Assembly: GCF_024166365.1 (NCBI RefSeq)
Contig: NC_064820.1
Location: 49,329,501-49,393,500 of the forward strand
Source: Elephas maximus indicus
Taxonomy: Eukaryota; Chordata; Mammalia; Proboscidea; Elephantidae
DNA length: 64,000 nucleotides
Direction of reading: 5' to 3'
In this document: positions 11,951 to 23,572 of the stretch, one piece after another
Numbering within the stretch: the stretch's first letter is position 1
Layout: each line of letters opens with the position of its first letter
Notes under the pieces: model-generated
What the model saw: only the letters and a program-made list of their open reading frames with translations
Database searches by the model: none
What the model was told of the DNA's origin: nothing
Translations under genes and position numbers: made by a program

Positions 11951-12324
11951 TATCACTAATTAAGCTGTAATCAGTCATTGAAGGTTGTTGGAGAGAGCTT
12001 GGGAGTCCAGGAAGCTTGAGAAAGAAGGCCGCTCTGAGGAGGGGAAAAGGAATATTGGTTAGCTTCACAGCTTCAGTAATTCTCTGAGGCCTGCTAAACT
12101 CAAGACCAGGGGAGAATATTGAGCTCGAACTTGCAAGTCTCGCTTGGCTATTTAATCAAGTTCTCTCTCAAGCATTTGACCTTCTAACCCTAGAGGAATC
12201 AGGGTCAGTAGGAGGAGCACAGACAGTGACAGGCACAGTGAGCAGAGCTGACCTTGGAACAAAAGCAGAATCCCCAAAATGACGGTGCCCTTGCTGGGAT
12301 AGTAAGGTTCTAATAATCCTCACA
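11951..12324. other. Unassigned sequence
   Basis: No gene or repeat recognised. Confidence 0.35.
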
Positions 12325-12480
12325 CAGTCCCTGGGTGATGCAAATAATTAACACACTCAGCTGTTCACCAAAAGGATGGAGGTTCGAGCTCATCCAGAGG
12401 TGCCTCAGAAGAAAGGCCTGACAATCTAATTCTAAAAAAAAAAAAAAAGTCAGCCATTGAAAAGCCTATGAGTCGGAGCA
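12325..12480 (+). repeat. AfroSINE-type SINE, 3'-decayed
   Basis: Head 'agtccctgggtgatgcaaat', the 'agaaaggcctgacaatctaa' segment, an internal A-run (about 12436-12449) and a decayed end at 'aagcctatgagtcggagca'. Confidence 0.8.
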
Positions 12481-13434
12481 GAAAGTCTAAGAAGTTTCTC
12501 TAAGATTATGTATATATTTTTAACCTCCATTTATGTATGCTAATGCATGCTAATGAAACAAATACTTAACTGGACTCCCAAGTTTTTTTGCTTTTGGCTA
12601 AAATTATGTCAATTCATTTTGGTGACGGGTAATTTGTGATTCACCAGAAAACCCAATACGTGAAAGATGCAAACATAAATTAGAATGGTTCCTCGCATGA
12701 TAGAAGTGTTTTTTACTTCACCAAAATATTCAGTGTTTAAATGTTGACTTGTTATACGTTTTACCTTAAACTTTTACTACATGTTGAATCACAGTAAGTT
12801 AATAGTTACAGTTTTGCCAGCTTCCTTGAGAATTGTGTTTTCAGTCATGTTCTGACATAAATGTCTTATTAGCTAAACTGGGAGACTGGTTAGTAGCATC
12901 CTCTTTGGAAGTTGAGAATTTTAACGAAGATTAAAATCTAAATCTGAAGCCATTCCATCTTTGCATGGGTAAATGGACATCCTCAACCTTTAAGTGATCA
13001 TTTTAAATAATAATAACATGTTGATTTACTCAGGATTTTTCGTGTAGACTTCTATTGCGTGAGGGATACCCACAATATGTAAAAATCAGTACAAAGAAAA
13101 TGAACGGCATTGATGGACAGATGTCGTCATTTCCCTCCTCCCGTGTGCTCAGGGTTATTTAGGACCCCTCACTTTTTTTCTTTGAAGCCACTTCCCCAGC
13201 AGTTGGATTCTGCATTGAGTGGTGGGAGTTAGCCCATTACTAGCCCAGGAGACTTCAGACTGTTCTTCTCGGTATTTTGCATATCAGAATTGACTCATTG
13301 GCAAGTTGGAAATTGGCCTGAGTAGTAGCGGCAGGTATGACCCTTCCTGATATGTTAAATGGTGGCATATAATTCCCTGAAGGCATCAGTCTGCTAAAAG
13401 AGCTGGGGTCCTTGATCTTCCCAGAAGACACCAG
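12481..13434. other. Unassigned AT-rich sequence
   Basis: Nearly 1 kb with no open frame of note and no recognised repeat. Confidence 0.4.
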
Positions 13435-13520
13435 ATACAGTGGTTCTCAAATACTATCATTTTCTTGGAGCAAAAACTCTTGTGATGTTTTGAAATATAT
13501 AACTTGGAAAACTCCATTTC
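13435..13520 (+). repeat. MER5-like hAT fragment (tentative)
   Basis: The terminal 'cagtggttctcaaa' is typical of MER5-type hAT elements. The rest is too diverged to confirm. Confidence 0.35.
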
Positions 13521-13739
13521 TGGGAAGCAATGTTCCAGTTAGCCTCTGTTTTGCAACTTGTTAAAATTTGTTTAATAAAGGGAATAAGAAAACGATGGTT
13601 CTTCGTTAATCCAAAAACACAATAAGGCAGGGTATGTATACAATATCACATTTACTTCACATGATAGTAAAGAATCCTTTTCTCAGGCTTCCCAGTTTAA
13701 CACAGCAGCATCGTTGGTATATAATTTAATGACCATGGA

Positions 13740-14025
13740 ACCCTATAGAGAGGTCCACATGGTCAGGAACTGAGACCTCCTGCCAACAGCCACATGAGTG
13801 AGCTTAGAAGCAGATACCCCAGCCCAAGTTGAATCTGCAAGGGCTGTGGCCCCAGCTGACACCTTGACTGTGACCTCACGACAGACCCTCAGCCAAAACC
13901 ACCCAGCCAAGCTTCTGCCAGATCCCTAACCCTCAGAAACTGTGTGAGATAATAATTTTACTGTTGTTTTAAGCTGTTAAGTTTTGGGGTAATTTGTTAT
14001 ACTGCAATAAATAAATAATACAGTG
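13740..14025 (+). mobile_element. MaLR (MLT1-like) solo LTR
   Basis: MaLR 3' sequence is readable: 'cagctgacaccttgactgtg', 'agaaactgtgtgagataata', then 'ttaagctgttaagttttggg', 'gtaatttgttatactgcaat' and a final 'aatacag'. Non-coding relic. Confidence 0.75.
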
Positions 14026-14689
14026 TAACATATAAAGTGGAGTATGATGTGATAATAAAATGTCAAATTTTCAAAGAATTCTGATGACTCAAAAATGTGA
14101 TGAGCATACAATACTAAGTGAAAACAGGAAGCAGAAACATATGTACGCATGTGTTGGATATCTGCTGTTTTTGTCTGATCAGCACGTGTCCTTCCTTCGT
14201 CTTCTGCTTGTAGAATTTCCCGTTCTTGTAGAGAAATCATTCCACGTGTTTCTAGTGGTGCTGGCTCCAACGCATATAGGCCAGAGAAGTTCATCAGAAT
14301 ATATTAATGTACATATTCCCTTGGCATATTATGCAAGACAGGACAGGCCAATGAGAGCAATTCCTGGAACTTTTCTTCCTGGAGTTGTTAAGAGAGAGAA
14401 AGGCCTGAGCTTCCAAATGACGTTAAAGATGACAAAGTACCAGACACCCTGGATTGAGTAGTCCTTTTTTTTTTTTTTTTTAAAGTCGGAGCCAACTTTA
14501 GACTCCTCAGTTATGTGAGTCAATAAACTCTCTTTCTGCTTAAGCTAATTGGGTTTGGGATTCTGCTATGACTAACACACAAGATTATCTCAAATTTGTA
14601 TATAAAAATGGATAAATAAAATTATTCACAGAGAAAATGATAGAGTCTAGCAAATGTTAACAGTGGTTACATCTAGATTTGTGATTTCA
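14026..14689. other. Unassigned sequence, probably an old repeat 3' end
   Basis: Contains a T-run (14464-14481) and 'gtcaataaactctctttctg', which resembles a common mammalian repeat end that I cannot name. The 133-codon plus frame 14060-14461 has no recognised domain. Confidence 0.35.
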
Positions 14690-14835
14690 ACCTAGCGAAC
14701 TTGCAGCATCAGAAGTTTATAAAGGTGAGATTCTCAAGCCTCACGCTCAGAAACTTTGATTCAGCAGTTCTGGATTACAGACCAGAACTATGTGTTTTTA
14801 ACAAGATCTCTATACAATTCTAAAGAGCAAATGGA
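14690..14835 (+). repeat. MER5A-like hAT fragment
   Basis: 'cttgcagcatcagaagttta', 'gattctcaagcctcacgctc', 'aaactttgattcagcagttc' and 'gtttttaacaagatctctat' follow the MER5A order. Confidence 0.6.
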
Positions 14836-16426
14836 AATGGGACCCACTGAACCTAGATGAGTGGATTCTGAAAGAATTATTTCTTTTCATATAAGTGTGT
14901 TTTCTAATTTAATAAACAAACAGGTATCATTTGGGTGATGAATACATTTGTTAAAAGTACAACTGTTAAAAACTTAGAACCTAAGCACTAGTGTTCACAT
15001 TGATTTTAAGGGAAGCTATTACCCAAGTTTCAACTAAGGTCTCAAGATTACATTTCTTCCTAAAATAGAATATTGACATTCAACACATTGCCCAGCTCAG
15101 ATGGTTCCTCAGATAGACAGAGGGCCAATGAGATGGACAGGATATCAAGTGTCACCTGAGGGGCAGATTTCTGAGAGGACAGAGAGACACTTCAAGTTCA
15201 GACTGAGGGCCTGGAGTTTAGGGGACTGACAAAATTCAAAGGACACAATATCCAGACAGTACCAACACACTTAATGGGGGTGCAAGCATGAAGACTGGCT
15301 ATTTCTGGGAGGCTCTATGATGAAACAGGATTGGAAACAGGCCTTATACAGAGCACCAGGGAGGAGCAGCAGGCCTGTCCAGCACCAGGTAAAAGGGGCC
15401 CAGAATCTGAACAGATAATCAAGGGTAAGCTAGTAACTACAAAGCAGAGGCCTAGGTTTTAGAGCTGGCAGAGTTCTGGATAGGTTATAAATGTAGATTG
15501 TAGTAACAGTTTACAAACGTAGGGCAACGGGGGTTGGGCAAGATACTGGCCTAATATGAGGTAGGGGCTTAGATTCAGGAACAAAACAGAAGCCTGGTAA
15601 CAGGAACAGGGTACAATATCTGAGGAGGACCAGCTGCCAGGCCAAAATGATGCTGAGCCACTGTGCCATGGCCTACAAATCCAAAAATTCCCAAGGATTT
15701 TTATGGATTTCTTGAGGTAAGCACGTACCCACAGGAAGGGACCATGTGAGATAAAATCAGCAAGGATCTGAGGATTTGGGAGCAGGTTACTAGACAGATC
15801 ATGTCAATGGAGCTGTATTGGGGAAGGGGCTGGAGTATGTATGACAGCTGGGGCTCAAGTAGAAGGGGGCTTAGCAGCCTCGGGATACTCAAATGAGACA
15901 CGTGGGGAGCTGGGGCTGGGGTCATACCCAGAGGTAGGGGGCCTCTTATCACCAACCACGGGCCTTTGATGACTTCAGCTTCCACTGGAAGCATCAGACT
16001 CCTGAAGAAGGGAGACCTCTTCAAAGGTATAGTCCATTAAATCCTAGGGCCACAGGTGACAAATGGGCTATACAGGAAAACACCTGTATGTCTTTAAATT
16101 GAGTTTACTGGTCCGGCTGCTACATAGTCCCCTCAGCCTCCTTTAGAATGTGCATGTGCATGGGTAAGCTCCAGCAGTGATGAAGGGAAAGAAATCTTAC
16201 AATCTACATCCACTGTGTCCACAGGCTACACTTCCACAAATCAAGATAAGCAAATTCCCCAAGGAAGTTCCAGTTCCTGGGTCAAGCCTAGCCTGGTTCC
16301 CAGCATCAGCAGCTTGCCTCACCTCATTGCTGGAGTTGCCTGAGCTCACTCTAGGCTCACCCTTCTCCCAGGCTCTAGGATCAACCCTCATCACAGGAAG
16401 AGAGATTTAAGCAGCTTAACTTAATA
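14836..16426. other. Unassigned low-copy sequence
   Basis: About 1.6 kb. The best open frame (107 codons, minus, 15701-16024) has no domain. Purine-rich text between 15080 and 15640 shows no clear repeat unit. Confidence 0.35.
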
Positions 16427-16577
16427 CACGCAGCCTTGGTGACACAGTGGTTAAGAGCTGACCAAAAGGTCAGCAGTTCGAATCCACCAACCACTCCTTG
16501 GAAACCCTCCGATGCAGTTCTGCTCTGTCCTATAGGGTCATTATGAGTCAGAATCTACTCAATGGCAATGGGAAAAA
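16427..16577 (+). repeat. AfroSINE-type SINE, short form
   Basis: Head through tail, with a small deletion upstream of the B box. The flanking target 'cttaatacac' reappears after it. Confidence 0.88.
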
Positions 16578-16586
16578 AGCTTAATA

Positions 16587-16801
16587 TACACAACCCTGGT
16601 TGCACAGTGGCTAAAGCACCCAGCTGCTATCCGAAAAGTGGGTAGTTTGAACCCACCAGCTGCTCTGTGGGAGAGAGAGAAGGCAGTCTGTTTCCATAAA
16701 GATTTACAGCCTTGGAAACCCTGTGGGGGCAGTTCTATTCTGTCCTATAAGGTTGCTATGAGTCAGAATCAACTCAACTGCAGTGGGTTTGGTTATTTGG
16801 T
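16587..16801 (+). repeat. AfroSINE-type SINE, long form, same target
   Basis: A complete long copy directly behind the previous SINE. The gcttaatatacac text between the two and gcttcatacgc after this copy look like reuse of one target site. Confidence 0.88.
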
Positions 16802-17004
16802 TAGCTTCATACGCTGAGGCTCTTCAGACGTTAACTTCCCAGCTCACTGGTTGCTAACCACAGAGCCCAGTCCAGTACCCTGGCTTCTGACTGATCCATG
16901 GCGCCTGACTCACTGCCCTGGTAACCTGTCAGTCACCACCAATGCCAGCCACCTGCCTCTTACCTGGGCATCACCTTTGTCTCCCTGTAAGTGCTCTCTG
17001 GTTG
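16802..17004. other. Unassigned sequence
   Basis: Short low-copy stretch with nothing recognised. Confidence 0.35.
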
Positions 17005-17428
17005 TCTTAGTTACCTAGTCCTGCTATAACAGAAATACCACTAGTGGGTGGCTTTAAAGAACAGAAATTTACTTTTTCACAGTTCCGTAGGCTAAAAACC
17101 CAAACACGGTCTCAGCTGTGTGGAATTCCTTCCTTGTTGGTAGCCCTGGGCATCCCTTTGTGATCCTCAAATGGCATCTGTCTTTCTGTGTGGGTGGGTG
17201 GCTGTGGGTGTGGGTGTGGGTGTGGGTGTGGGTGTGGGTGTGGGTGTGGGTGTGGGTGTGGGTGTGTGTCCATTCTAGTCTTTTTATAACTCAGAAATAA
17301 TTAGGTTTAGCATGTGCCCTACCCTGATACGACCTCACCTGATTGACTGATTACATTCTATTAGATTACATTATGGAAGGTAATCAACTGTACCCAAGGC
17401 CAGCTGATTTAATCACATTTATAAGTAC
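17005..17428 (-). mobile_element. MaLR-type LTR, diverged
   Basis: Reversed LTR beginning 'ttagttacctagtcctgcta' and 'aacagaaataccactagtgg'. It belongs to the same group as 22308-23862 and 28198-28722. It contains the GGGTGT tandem repeat. Confidence 0.7.
17203..17262 (+). repeat. (TGTGGG)10 tandem repeat
   Basis: Ten perfect hexamer units, giving ten GGG runs spaced by TGT, inside an old MaLR LTR. The G-rich strand can form G-quadruplexes in principle. Perfect units imply recent expansion or homogenisation. Confidence 0.97.
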
Positions 17429-17606
17429 AAAGGAGCCTGGTGATGCAGTGGTTAACTGGTAAGGCTGCTAACCAAAATGTTGGCAGTTCAAATCCACCAG
17501 CTGCTTCCTGGAAACCCTATGAGGCAGCTCTATTCTGTCTTATAGGGTCGCTATGGGTCGGGATTGACTCCCCAGCACCGAGTTTGGGTTTTTTGGGGTT
17601 TTTTTA
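17429..17606 (+). repeat. AfroSINE-type SINE, short form
   Basis: Complete head and body with a T-rich end. It is flanked by tataagtacaa and tatagctacaa, a probable target duplication shared with the next SINE. Confidence 0.9.
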
Positions 17607-17615
17607 TAGCTACAA

Positions 17616-17822
17616 GAAGGAGTCCCGGTTCCACAGTGGTTAAGCGCTCAGCTGCTAACCAAAAGGTCGGCAGTTTGAACGCTCTAGCTGCTCCAAGCGA
17701 GAAAGATGTGGCAGTCTGCTTCTGTCAGGATTCACAGCCTGGGAAACCCTATGGGGCAGTTCTACTCTGTCCTACAGGGCCACTATGAGTCAGAATCAAC
17801 TCGACAGCAATGAGTTGTTTGG
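17616..17822 (+). repeat. AfroSINE-type SINE, long form, same target
   Basis: Complete long form with cgagaaagatgtggcagtct. Flanks tatagctacaag and tatagacacaag suggest insertion into the target duplication of the previous SINE. Confidence 0.9.
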
Positions 17823-18055
17823 ATTATAGACACAAGGGCCAGGAATTCAACACATATTTTGGAGGGAGAGTGGTATTACTGGATTTCGTGAACTTCCCCC
17901 TGCTATTACCAGCTCTTTTGCTTCCAAGACTGGCCTTCATCCCAGTTCCTTCCCAATGTATGGATCTAATTCTAAACCCTGGCTATTCCAAGCCGTCCTA
18001 TCTCACTACAGTTAATTCACCCACAGGGAGCATTATTCTGTAAAAGAATGCACTA
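17823..18055. other. Unassigned sequence
   Basis: A 77-codon frame lies here without context. Nothing else is recognised. Confidence 0.35.
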
Positions 18056-18222
18056 AACCAAAAAACCAAACCCACTGCCCTGGGAGTCGATTCCGACTCA
18101 TAGCAACACTGTAGGACAGAGTAGAACTGCCCCATAGAGCTTCCAAGGAGCGTCTGGTGGATTCAAACTGCCTACCTTTGGTCAGCAGCGGTAGTACTTA
18201 ACCACTACACCACGGGGGTTTC
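18056..18222 (-). repeat. AfroSINE-type SINE, short form
   Basis: Reversed full copy: tail 'gggagtcgattccgactcat', body, then the head 'ttaaccactacaccacgggg'. Confidence 0.9.
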
Positions 18223-18361
18223 CAAAATAATTCATCAGTCAAATTTTATTTTTTAATCAAGGTACAAGTATGAACAACAGATTTCACCCTCCCAGTCACA
18301 CTCAAGTCCTGCTTCCCAGATATAAAATGATTAAATCATTCAGATTTTAGTCCACCTAGGG

Positions 18362-18520
18362 GAAGCCCTAGTGGCATAGTGGTTAAGAGCTACTGCTGCT
18401 AACCAAAAAGTCGGCAGTCTGAATCCACAAAGTGCTCCTTGGAAACCCTATGGGGCAGTTCTACTCTGTCCTACAGGGTCACTATGAGTCAGAATCGACT
18501 TGACAGCAACGGAAATGTTT
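18362..18520 (+). repeat. AfroSINE-type SINE, short form
   Basis: Complete copy from 'gaagccctagtggcatagtg' to 'atcgacttgacagcaacgg'. Confidence 0.9.
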
Positions 18521-18859
18521 ACCTGTAAATCGGAACAGGGTTTATATTGCTATTTTTTGCATTATGAACATCAAACATCAACGATGCCCTGCTCTACACA
18601 GTGGGGATTTAGCACACCTACTGCTACCTTCCTCTCCTCTAAATTGTGGTAGTTACGTAATTATTGTTAGATCTTTTACTGAGTACCTTCAGCTTTAATG
18701 TATTCAAACTATTTCTTATTATTCATCTATCTAGATCGTCCTAGTAGGAAAGATTAGGATATTAAAATTGCTAGCCTTTTCTCTCTACCTTCCCTTCTTC
18801 AACCTCTCTAACTTCTGCTGGAAGTGCCTTCACATTTACGTTGTCAAGCTTAACAGTAT
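18521..18859. other. Unassigned sequence
   Basis: AT-rich and without a recognised feature. Confidence 0.35.
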
Positions 18860-19590
18860 TTAAAATTTTTTCTGAAACTTTTTGTAAATATATGTAACAA
18901 AACATTTGCCGTTTCAATAATCTTTACCTGTACAGTTCATTGATATCATGTCCATCATGTTGTTCAACCATCAACCTTATCCATTCCCAAATTTTTTCAT
19001 CACCCTTAACAGGAGTTCCCTAAGCACCGAGCCCTCGTTTCCCCCTCCCTCCTACCTGTCCTAGTAACCACTAATAAACTTTAGTCTTTTACACATACCT
19101 ATTCTAGGTATTTCATATAAGTGGGATCATATAATATTTGTCCTTATGTGACTGACCCTTCAGTCAGCATAATGTTTTCAAGGTTCATCCATGTTGTGGC
19201 ATGCATGTATCAGGAGTTCATTTCTCTTTATGACTGAGGAATATGTTTGGTAAAGTAGACAGTCAGTGAAAACAAAGGAAACTCTCAATGAGATGGATTG
19301 TCACAATAGCCGCAACTATGGATTCAAACATACCAATAATCATGAAGGTGGCAGAGGATGAGGAAATACTTTGTTCTCTTATACATAAGGTAGCCATGAG
19401 TCTGAGCCAACTTGGTGGCAACTAATAACAAGAACAATATTCCATTGTATAAAAAAAAGTATACGACATTTTATTTATCCATTCATTCGTTGATGGACAT
19501 CTAGGCTATTTCCACCTTTGGCTATTGTGAATAGTGCTGCAACTAACATTGGCATACAAATATCTGTTTGTGTTCTTGCTTTCAGTTCTT
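18860..19590 (-). mobile_element. L1 3' UTR fragment split by an RTE end
   Basis: Old L1 text in reverse: 'aagtgggatcatataatatt', 'cagcataatgttttcaaggt', and after the RTE insert 'ttatttatccattcattcg', 'gctattgtgaatagtgctgc'. No coding frame is preserved. Confidence 0.7.
19256..19438 (+). mobile_element. RTE LINE 3' end, degenerate
   Basis: Readable against the RTE ends elsewhere in the window: 'ctctcaatgagatggattgt', 'ataaggtagccatgagtctg', 'ggcaactaataacaagaac'. It sits inside the L1, flanked by aatat on both sides. Confidence 0.7.
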
Positions 19591-19692
19591 TTATTGTGAG
19601 GGAACAAATGCTTCAATTGTTAGTACATCAGCAGAAATAAAACATGCAGCTGTCATTCACAATGATAGTAAGCATTTTCTTATCTCTGTAAA

Positions 19693-19908
19693 GACTAACC
19701 CAAAACCGAGTCCACTGCCATCAAGTGGATTCTTACTCATAGTGACCCTGTAGAACAGAGTAGAACTGCCCCAAAGGGTTTCCAAGGTTGTAATCTTTAT
19801 GGAAGCAGATTGCCACATCTTTCTCCATTGGAGTGGCCAATGAATTCAAACTGCCAACCTTTCAGTTAGCAGCTGAGCACTTAACCACTGCACCATCAGG
19901 GTGCCTCC
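19693..19908 (-). repeat. AfroSINE-type SINE, long form
   Basis: Reversed long copy with 'tttatggaagcagattgcca' and the head 'ttaaccactgcaccatcagg'. Confidence 0.9.
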
Positions 19909-20327
19909 CTATAAAGACTAGCTCCAGCTAAGGTGGCAAAGTCGAGAGAACACAGATCTCCAGAGCCTTTCTTATTCTTCAAAAAGGTATTTCCATCCAA
20001 TGTGGGTGAGGTTCATGGTAGGTCAGAAGAGCCTTGAGCCTCCTCACACTCAGACTTCTATTCCTGTTAACCCCAGAAGCACGTCAATAATATTCTACTC
20101 AAGTCTCTTCCTTACAAGACAAAAAAACTTCCCTATGACTGTCACACAGACTTACCATACTTCCTGATCAGATTTCTGACTGAGCTACAGCAATTATGTT
20201 TTTCTACCTTCTTAAGAACCCACAAGAGTTCTCCATGCTACCCAAGGGCTTTCTTGCCTAAGGGTTTTCCAATGCAGCAAGCCTAGCCAATACCCATCTT
20301 ACTCATATTTAAAACTTTGTGTTTTCT
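19909..20327. other. Unassigned sequence
   Basis: No gene or repeat recognised. Confidence 0.35.
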
Positions 20328-20540
20328 CTCTGGTGCCCTGGTGGTACAGTGGTTAAGCGCTTGGCTGCTAACTAAAAGGTCAGCAGTTCCAGCTCTTCAG
20401 CCACTCCATAGGAGAAAGATGTGGCAGTCGGCTTCCATAAAGATTTACAGCCTTGAGAACCCTATGAGGCAGTTCTACTCTGTCCTGTAGGGTCGCTGTG
20501 AGTCAGAATTGACTTGATAGCAATGGAGTTTTTTTTTTGC
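20328..20540 (+). repeat. AfroSINE-type SINE, long form
   Basis: Complete long form ending in a T-run. It forms an inverted pair with the SINE at 20606-20816, about 65 bp away. Confidence 0.9.
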
Positions 20541-20605
20541 TTTGTTGGTGTGTTTCCTCTGCATGTTGATTTTAAAAGACAAAAGCCAGTTAAGAACATT
20601 TATAT

Positions 20606-20816
20606 TATTGTTGTTGTCGTTAGTTGCCATCAAGTCGATTCTGACTCGTGGCAACCCCATATGTGCAGAGTAGAACTGCGCTGCATAGAGTTTTCAAGGC
20701 ACTGACCTTTCAGAAGATCACCAGGTCTGTCTTCCAAGGCATCTCTGGGTGTGTTCAAACCAACAACCTTTTGGCTAGTAGTCAAGCACTTAACTGTTTG
20801 CGTCATCCAGGGACTT
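20606..20816 (-). repeat. SINE variant with RTE-like tail
   Basis: Reversed copy starting 'ttgttgttgtcgttagttgc', the complement of the RTE-type aacaacaa tail, followed by the long-variant body and a decayed head. It links SINE and RTE 3' ends. Confidence 0.82.
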
Positions 20817-21781
20817 TTTATATTACTAGGTCTTTGTAAATATTGGTTACTACATGCCCAAGCAATGTGCTAAGATTACATTTCATTCTACCAGTTCCTC
20901 AAAATCATAAGCATTTTTGTTTTCTTCATATTTGGACCTTGGTTTTAGTTTATAGATTTTATTGGTTCTTTTTTTTTTTTTTTTAATTTCACGGAGTTTC
21001 TAAATACATCTTCTTATTTTTCCTTTTTTACCATGTCACTTTTTCAGGCTCTTTATCATCTTATTTCATGGACACTATTCCATTCTTTTTGGAGTTCCCT
21101 GACTTTCTAAGTGGATCACTGTTTTCTAGATTTGTTATACAGGGTCATCCTGGTATTTCCTTGCAATGGACTTCTGAGTTCCATTCTCTCTTGTCTCACG
21201 TATCCTGCCTACATGTTTGTCATCTCTACTTCCTTCCAGTACATCTTCAAGTATCTTCTCCAGAACTGATACATAAAATGCAAAATGTTTGAGTCCTCAA
21301 ATGTCTGAAAATGTTTTCCAATTTTTGCTGACATTGATTGATATTTTGACTGGCTATAAAATTCTAAGTTCAAAATCTTTTTCCCACTAGTTTCTCCTTG
21401 AATAGGAAGAATAGCTCTGTATATTTGGAAGAGCTTACCTGGTAATAAGCCTTATTTTAAAATGAAGGGTAAAAAACAGAAAGGAAAAGGCATTAGCACA
21501 CACCTTAGAAGTCCCCAATGTTCCTTGGACGTACAATTTCTTTAGAGAAGAAACCTTCCAGTTTTTAGCCAGGAGGTAAATTCCAGCCACCTGCTCTCAA
21601 ATGGGGACGTAAGAGAACAAGTGTGAAACCAACTGGCGCAATTGTTCCATAGGAAGACTTTTAAGTAAACACCCTGACTTCAGCACCCCCATCTCTACCT
21701 GCCAGCAAGTTCCAAGCTTCTTGGGGTTTGGCATGGCAGAAAATTCCATTCATCACTGCATTTTCCAACCCTAGGCTGCAA
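20817..21781. other. Unassigned sequence
   Basis: T-rich near 20970-20985. A 74-codon plus frame (21068-21292) has no domain. Possibly an old LINE that I cannot place. Confidence 0.35.
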
Positions 21782-21953
21782 ACTGGAGCCCTGATGGCCC
21801 AGTGGTTAAGAGCTCAGCTGTTAACCAAAAGGTTTGCAGTTCAAATCCACCAGCTGCTCCTTGGGAACCATATGGGGCAGTTCTACTCTGCCCTATAGGA
21901 TCACTATGAGTCAAAATTGACTCAACAGCAATGGGTTCAGTTTTGTTTTGTTT
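21782..21953 (+). repeat. AfroSINE-type SINE, short form
   Basis: Complete short copy with head 'ggagccctgatggcccagtg' and a gttttgttttgtttt end. Confidence 0.9.
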
Positions 21954-22307
21954 TCTAACTGCAAATTACTCCTCTCTTTTGTTTCCCAACTTACATATAT
22001 TTATTGAAATATCTCATCTGTTGATGCCGTCCTACCATTATCTTTGCTTTTATTGAATCAGTTTTTTGTTTTTTGGTAGCTCCTTCACTATTAGTTTAAT
22101 TTTTAATGAGGTGATGACAAGAAACAAACTTATATGCTCAGTCTGCCATTGTGAATGTGAAGCTGCTTTCTTAGGAAGAGCTTCTAAGTTTGACAAGAAA
22201 TGGAGCAAGTACTATATAGGACTCTAATGAGACACCTGATAATCAAGGGCACAACACACATGATTTAGGACAAGGATGAAGAACCACCTTTAAGACGGAT
22301 GTCATAG
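21954..22307. other. Unassigned sequence
   Basis: No feature recognised between the SINE and the MaLR LTR. Confidence 0.35.
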
Positions 22308-22661
22308 ATTGAATTGTGTCCCCCAAAAAATATGTGTATCAACTGGCTATGCCATGATTCCCAGAATTGTGTGATTGTCCACCATTTTATCATCTGATGT
22401 GATTTTCCTATGTGTTGTAAATCCTATTGCTATGATGTTAATGAGATTGGATTAGGGACAGTTATGTTGATGAGCCAGGACTCAATCTACAAAATTAGAT
22501 TGTGTCTTAAACAAACCTCTTTTGAGATACAAAAGAGAGAAGCAAGCAGAGAGACATGGGGATCTCATACCACCAGGAAAGCAGTGCTGGGAGCAGAGCG
22601 TGTCCTTTGGACCCAAGGTTCCTGCCCAGAGAAGCTCCTAGACCACAGGAAGATTGATGAC

Positions 22662-22667
22662 AAGGAC
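22662..22667 (+). repeat. 6 bp target-site duplication, left
   Basis: AAGGAC lies just before the LTR's TG and recurs at 23692-23697 just after its CA. Confidence 0.9.
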
Positions 22668-22820
22668 TGCTGGGAGCCAGGCTGCAAGGGCGGCCCCTCT
22701 GTACCCACTGCCCCCAGCATAAACATCGAAGAATTCCTGAAAAGTCAGGAATATCTCTGTCATCTGTGTTCTGTTTCTGTTTCATTTTCAGCCTGTGTAT
22801 AGCAGAATGTATAAGCATAA

Positions 22821-23348
22821 AATTCCATTATAGATTTAGGGACCTTTGGAGGGGGGCGTCCTACTCATAATCCCCTGGTGAAATCCCGGGTAGGGACAGC
22901 CCGTGTATTACTTGGGGATCAACATGAAGTTGTCTTAGGGGGAAAGCGAATAGCTCGACTATGGAAAACAAAAACAGGATGGTGGAATCCTGGTATTTAC
23001 CGAGGCCCTTTTGTGATTAAACCACCACCCACACATGATCCCATAAAAGTGGAAAAACAAAAGGCAGTGAGTTCACTCAGCCGATTTCTCAGCCAATTAC
23101 AGGTCGACCTTCTCGTCTACCCCGCTCACTGCTGCGCTTGACTGGTCTTTGGGTATAGAGATTGGGCTAATTGTCCTTGGCATAATCGTGGACAATATGA
23201 CGTAACCCAAAGTGGCTGGACTACAAGAATTTGGCCACCCTGGACAAAATGGACAAAGCCTATGTGGCAATGGTTTTGCAAAAAGATTAATTATTATAAA
23301 AACTGTGGAAGGTATTACAAGATTAAGCATAAGTGTAAAGCAGTATGA
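22821..23348 (+). pseudogene. Sag-like U3 reading frame, broken
   Basis: One frame runs from 22821 for 106 codons to a TGA (23139-23141), then stays open for 68 more to a TGA at 23346-23348. The motif WWNPGIYRGP, near codons 55-65, matches a conserved block that I recognise in the LTR-encoded superantigen of mouse mammary tumour virus. The second half is rich in tryptophan and lysine. No in-frame ATG was found. The frame is therefore a remnant: no start, one internal stop. Function is not claimed, and the homology rests on the motif and its place in U3. Confidence 0.55.
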
Positions 23349-23547
23349 AGTCAATTGTTACTTTGTGTAAAAATAAATCAACAAAATGTTCTCTTCAATT
23401 AAACAAAAACTCATTGTACTTGTGTGCATATACGAAACTGTACTATGTGTCACTTGGAAAATTATGTCTCTGGGAAATGATGTTATGATTATATCTTGTA
23501 CTGCCCCTTTGTTGATCATGCGATGTTATGCTTTTGTAAGCTTATGA

Positions 23548-23572
23548 TATAAAAGACCATGTAAAAAATAAA
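23548..23572 (+). promoter_or_regulatory. LTR TATA box and poly(A) signal
   Basis: TATAAAAG at 23548 and AATAAA at 23567 define a compact U3/R junction. The same pair is present in the reverse copy. Confidence 0.7.

Noticed and set aside
17203-17262. Interstitial telomere repeat
   Set aside because: The unit is TGTGGG, not TTAGGG, and lies inside an LTR; a plain microsatellite is simpler.
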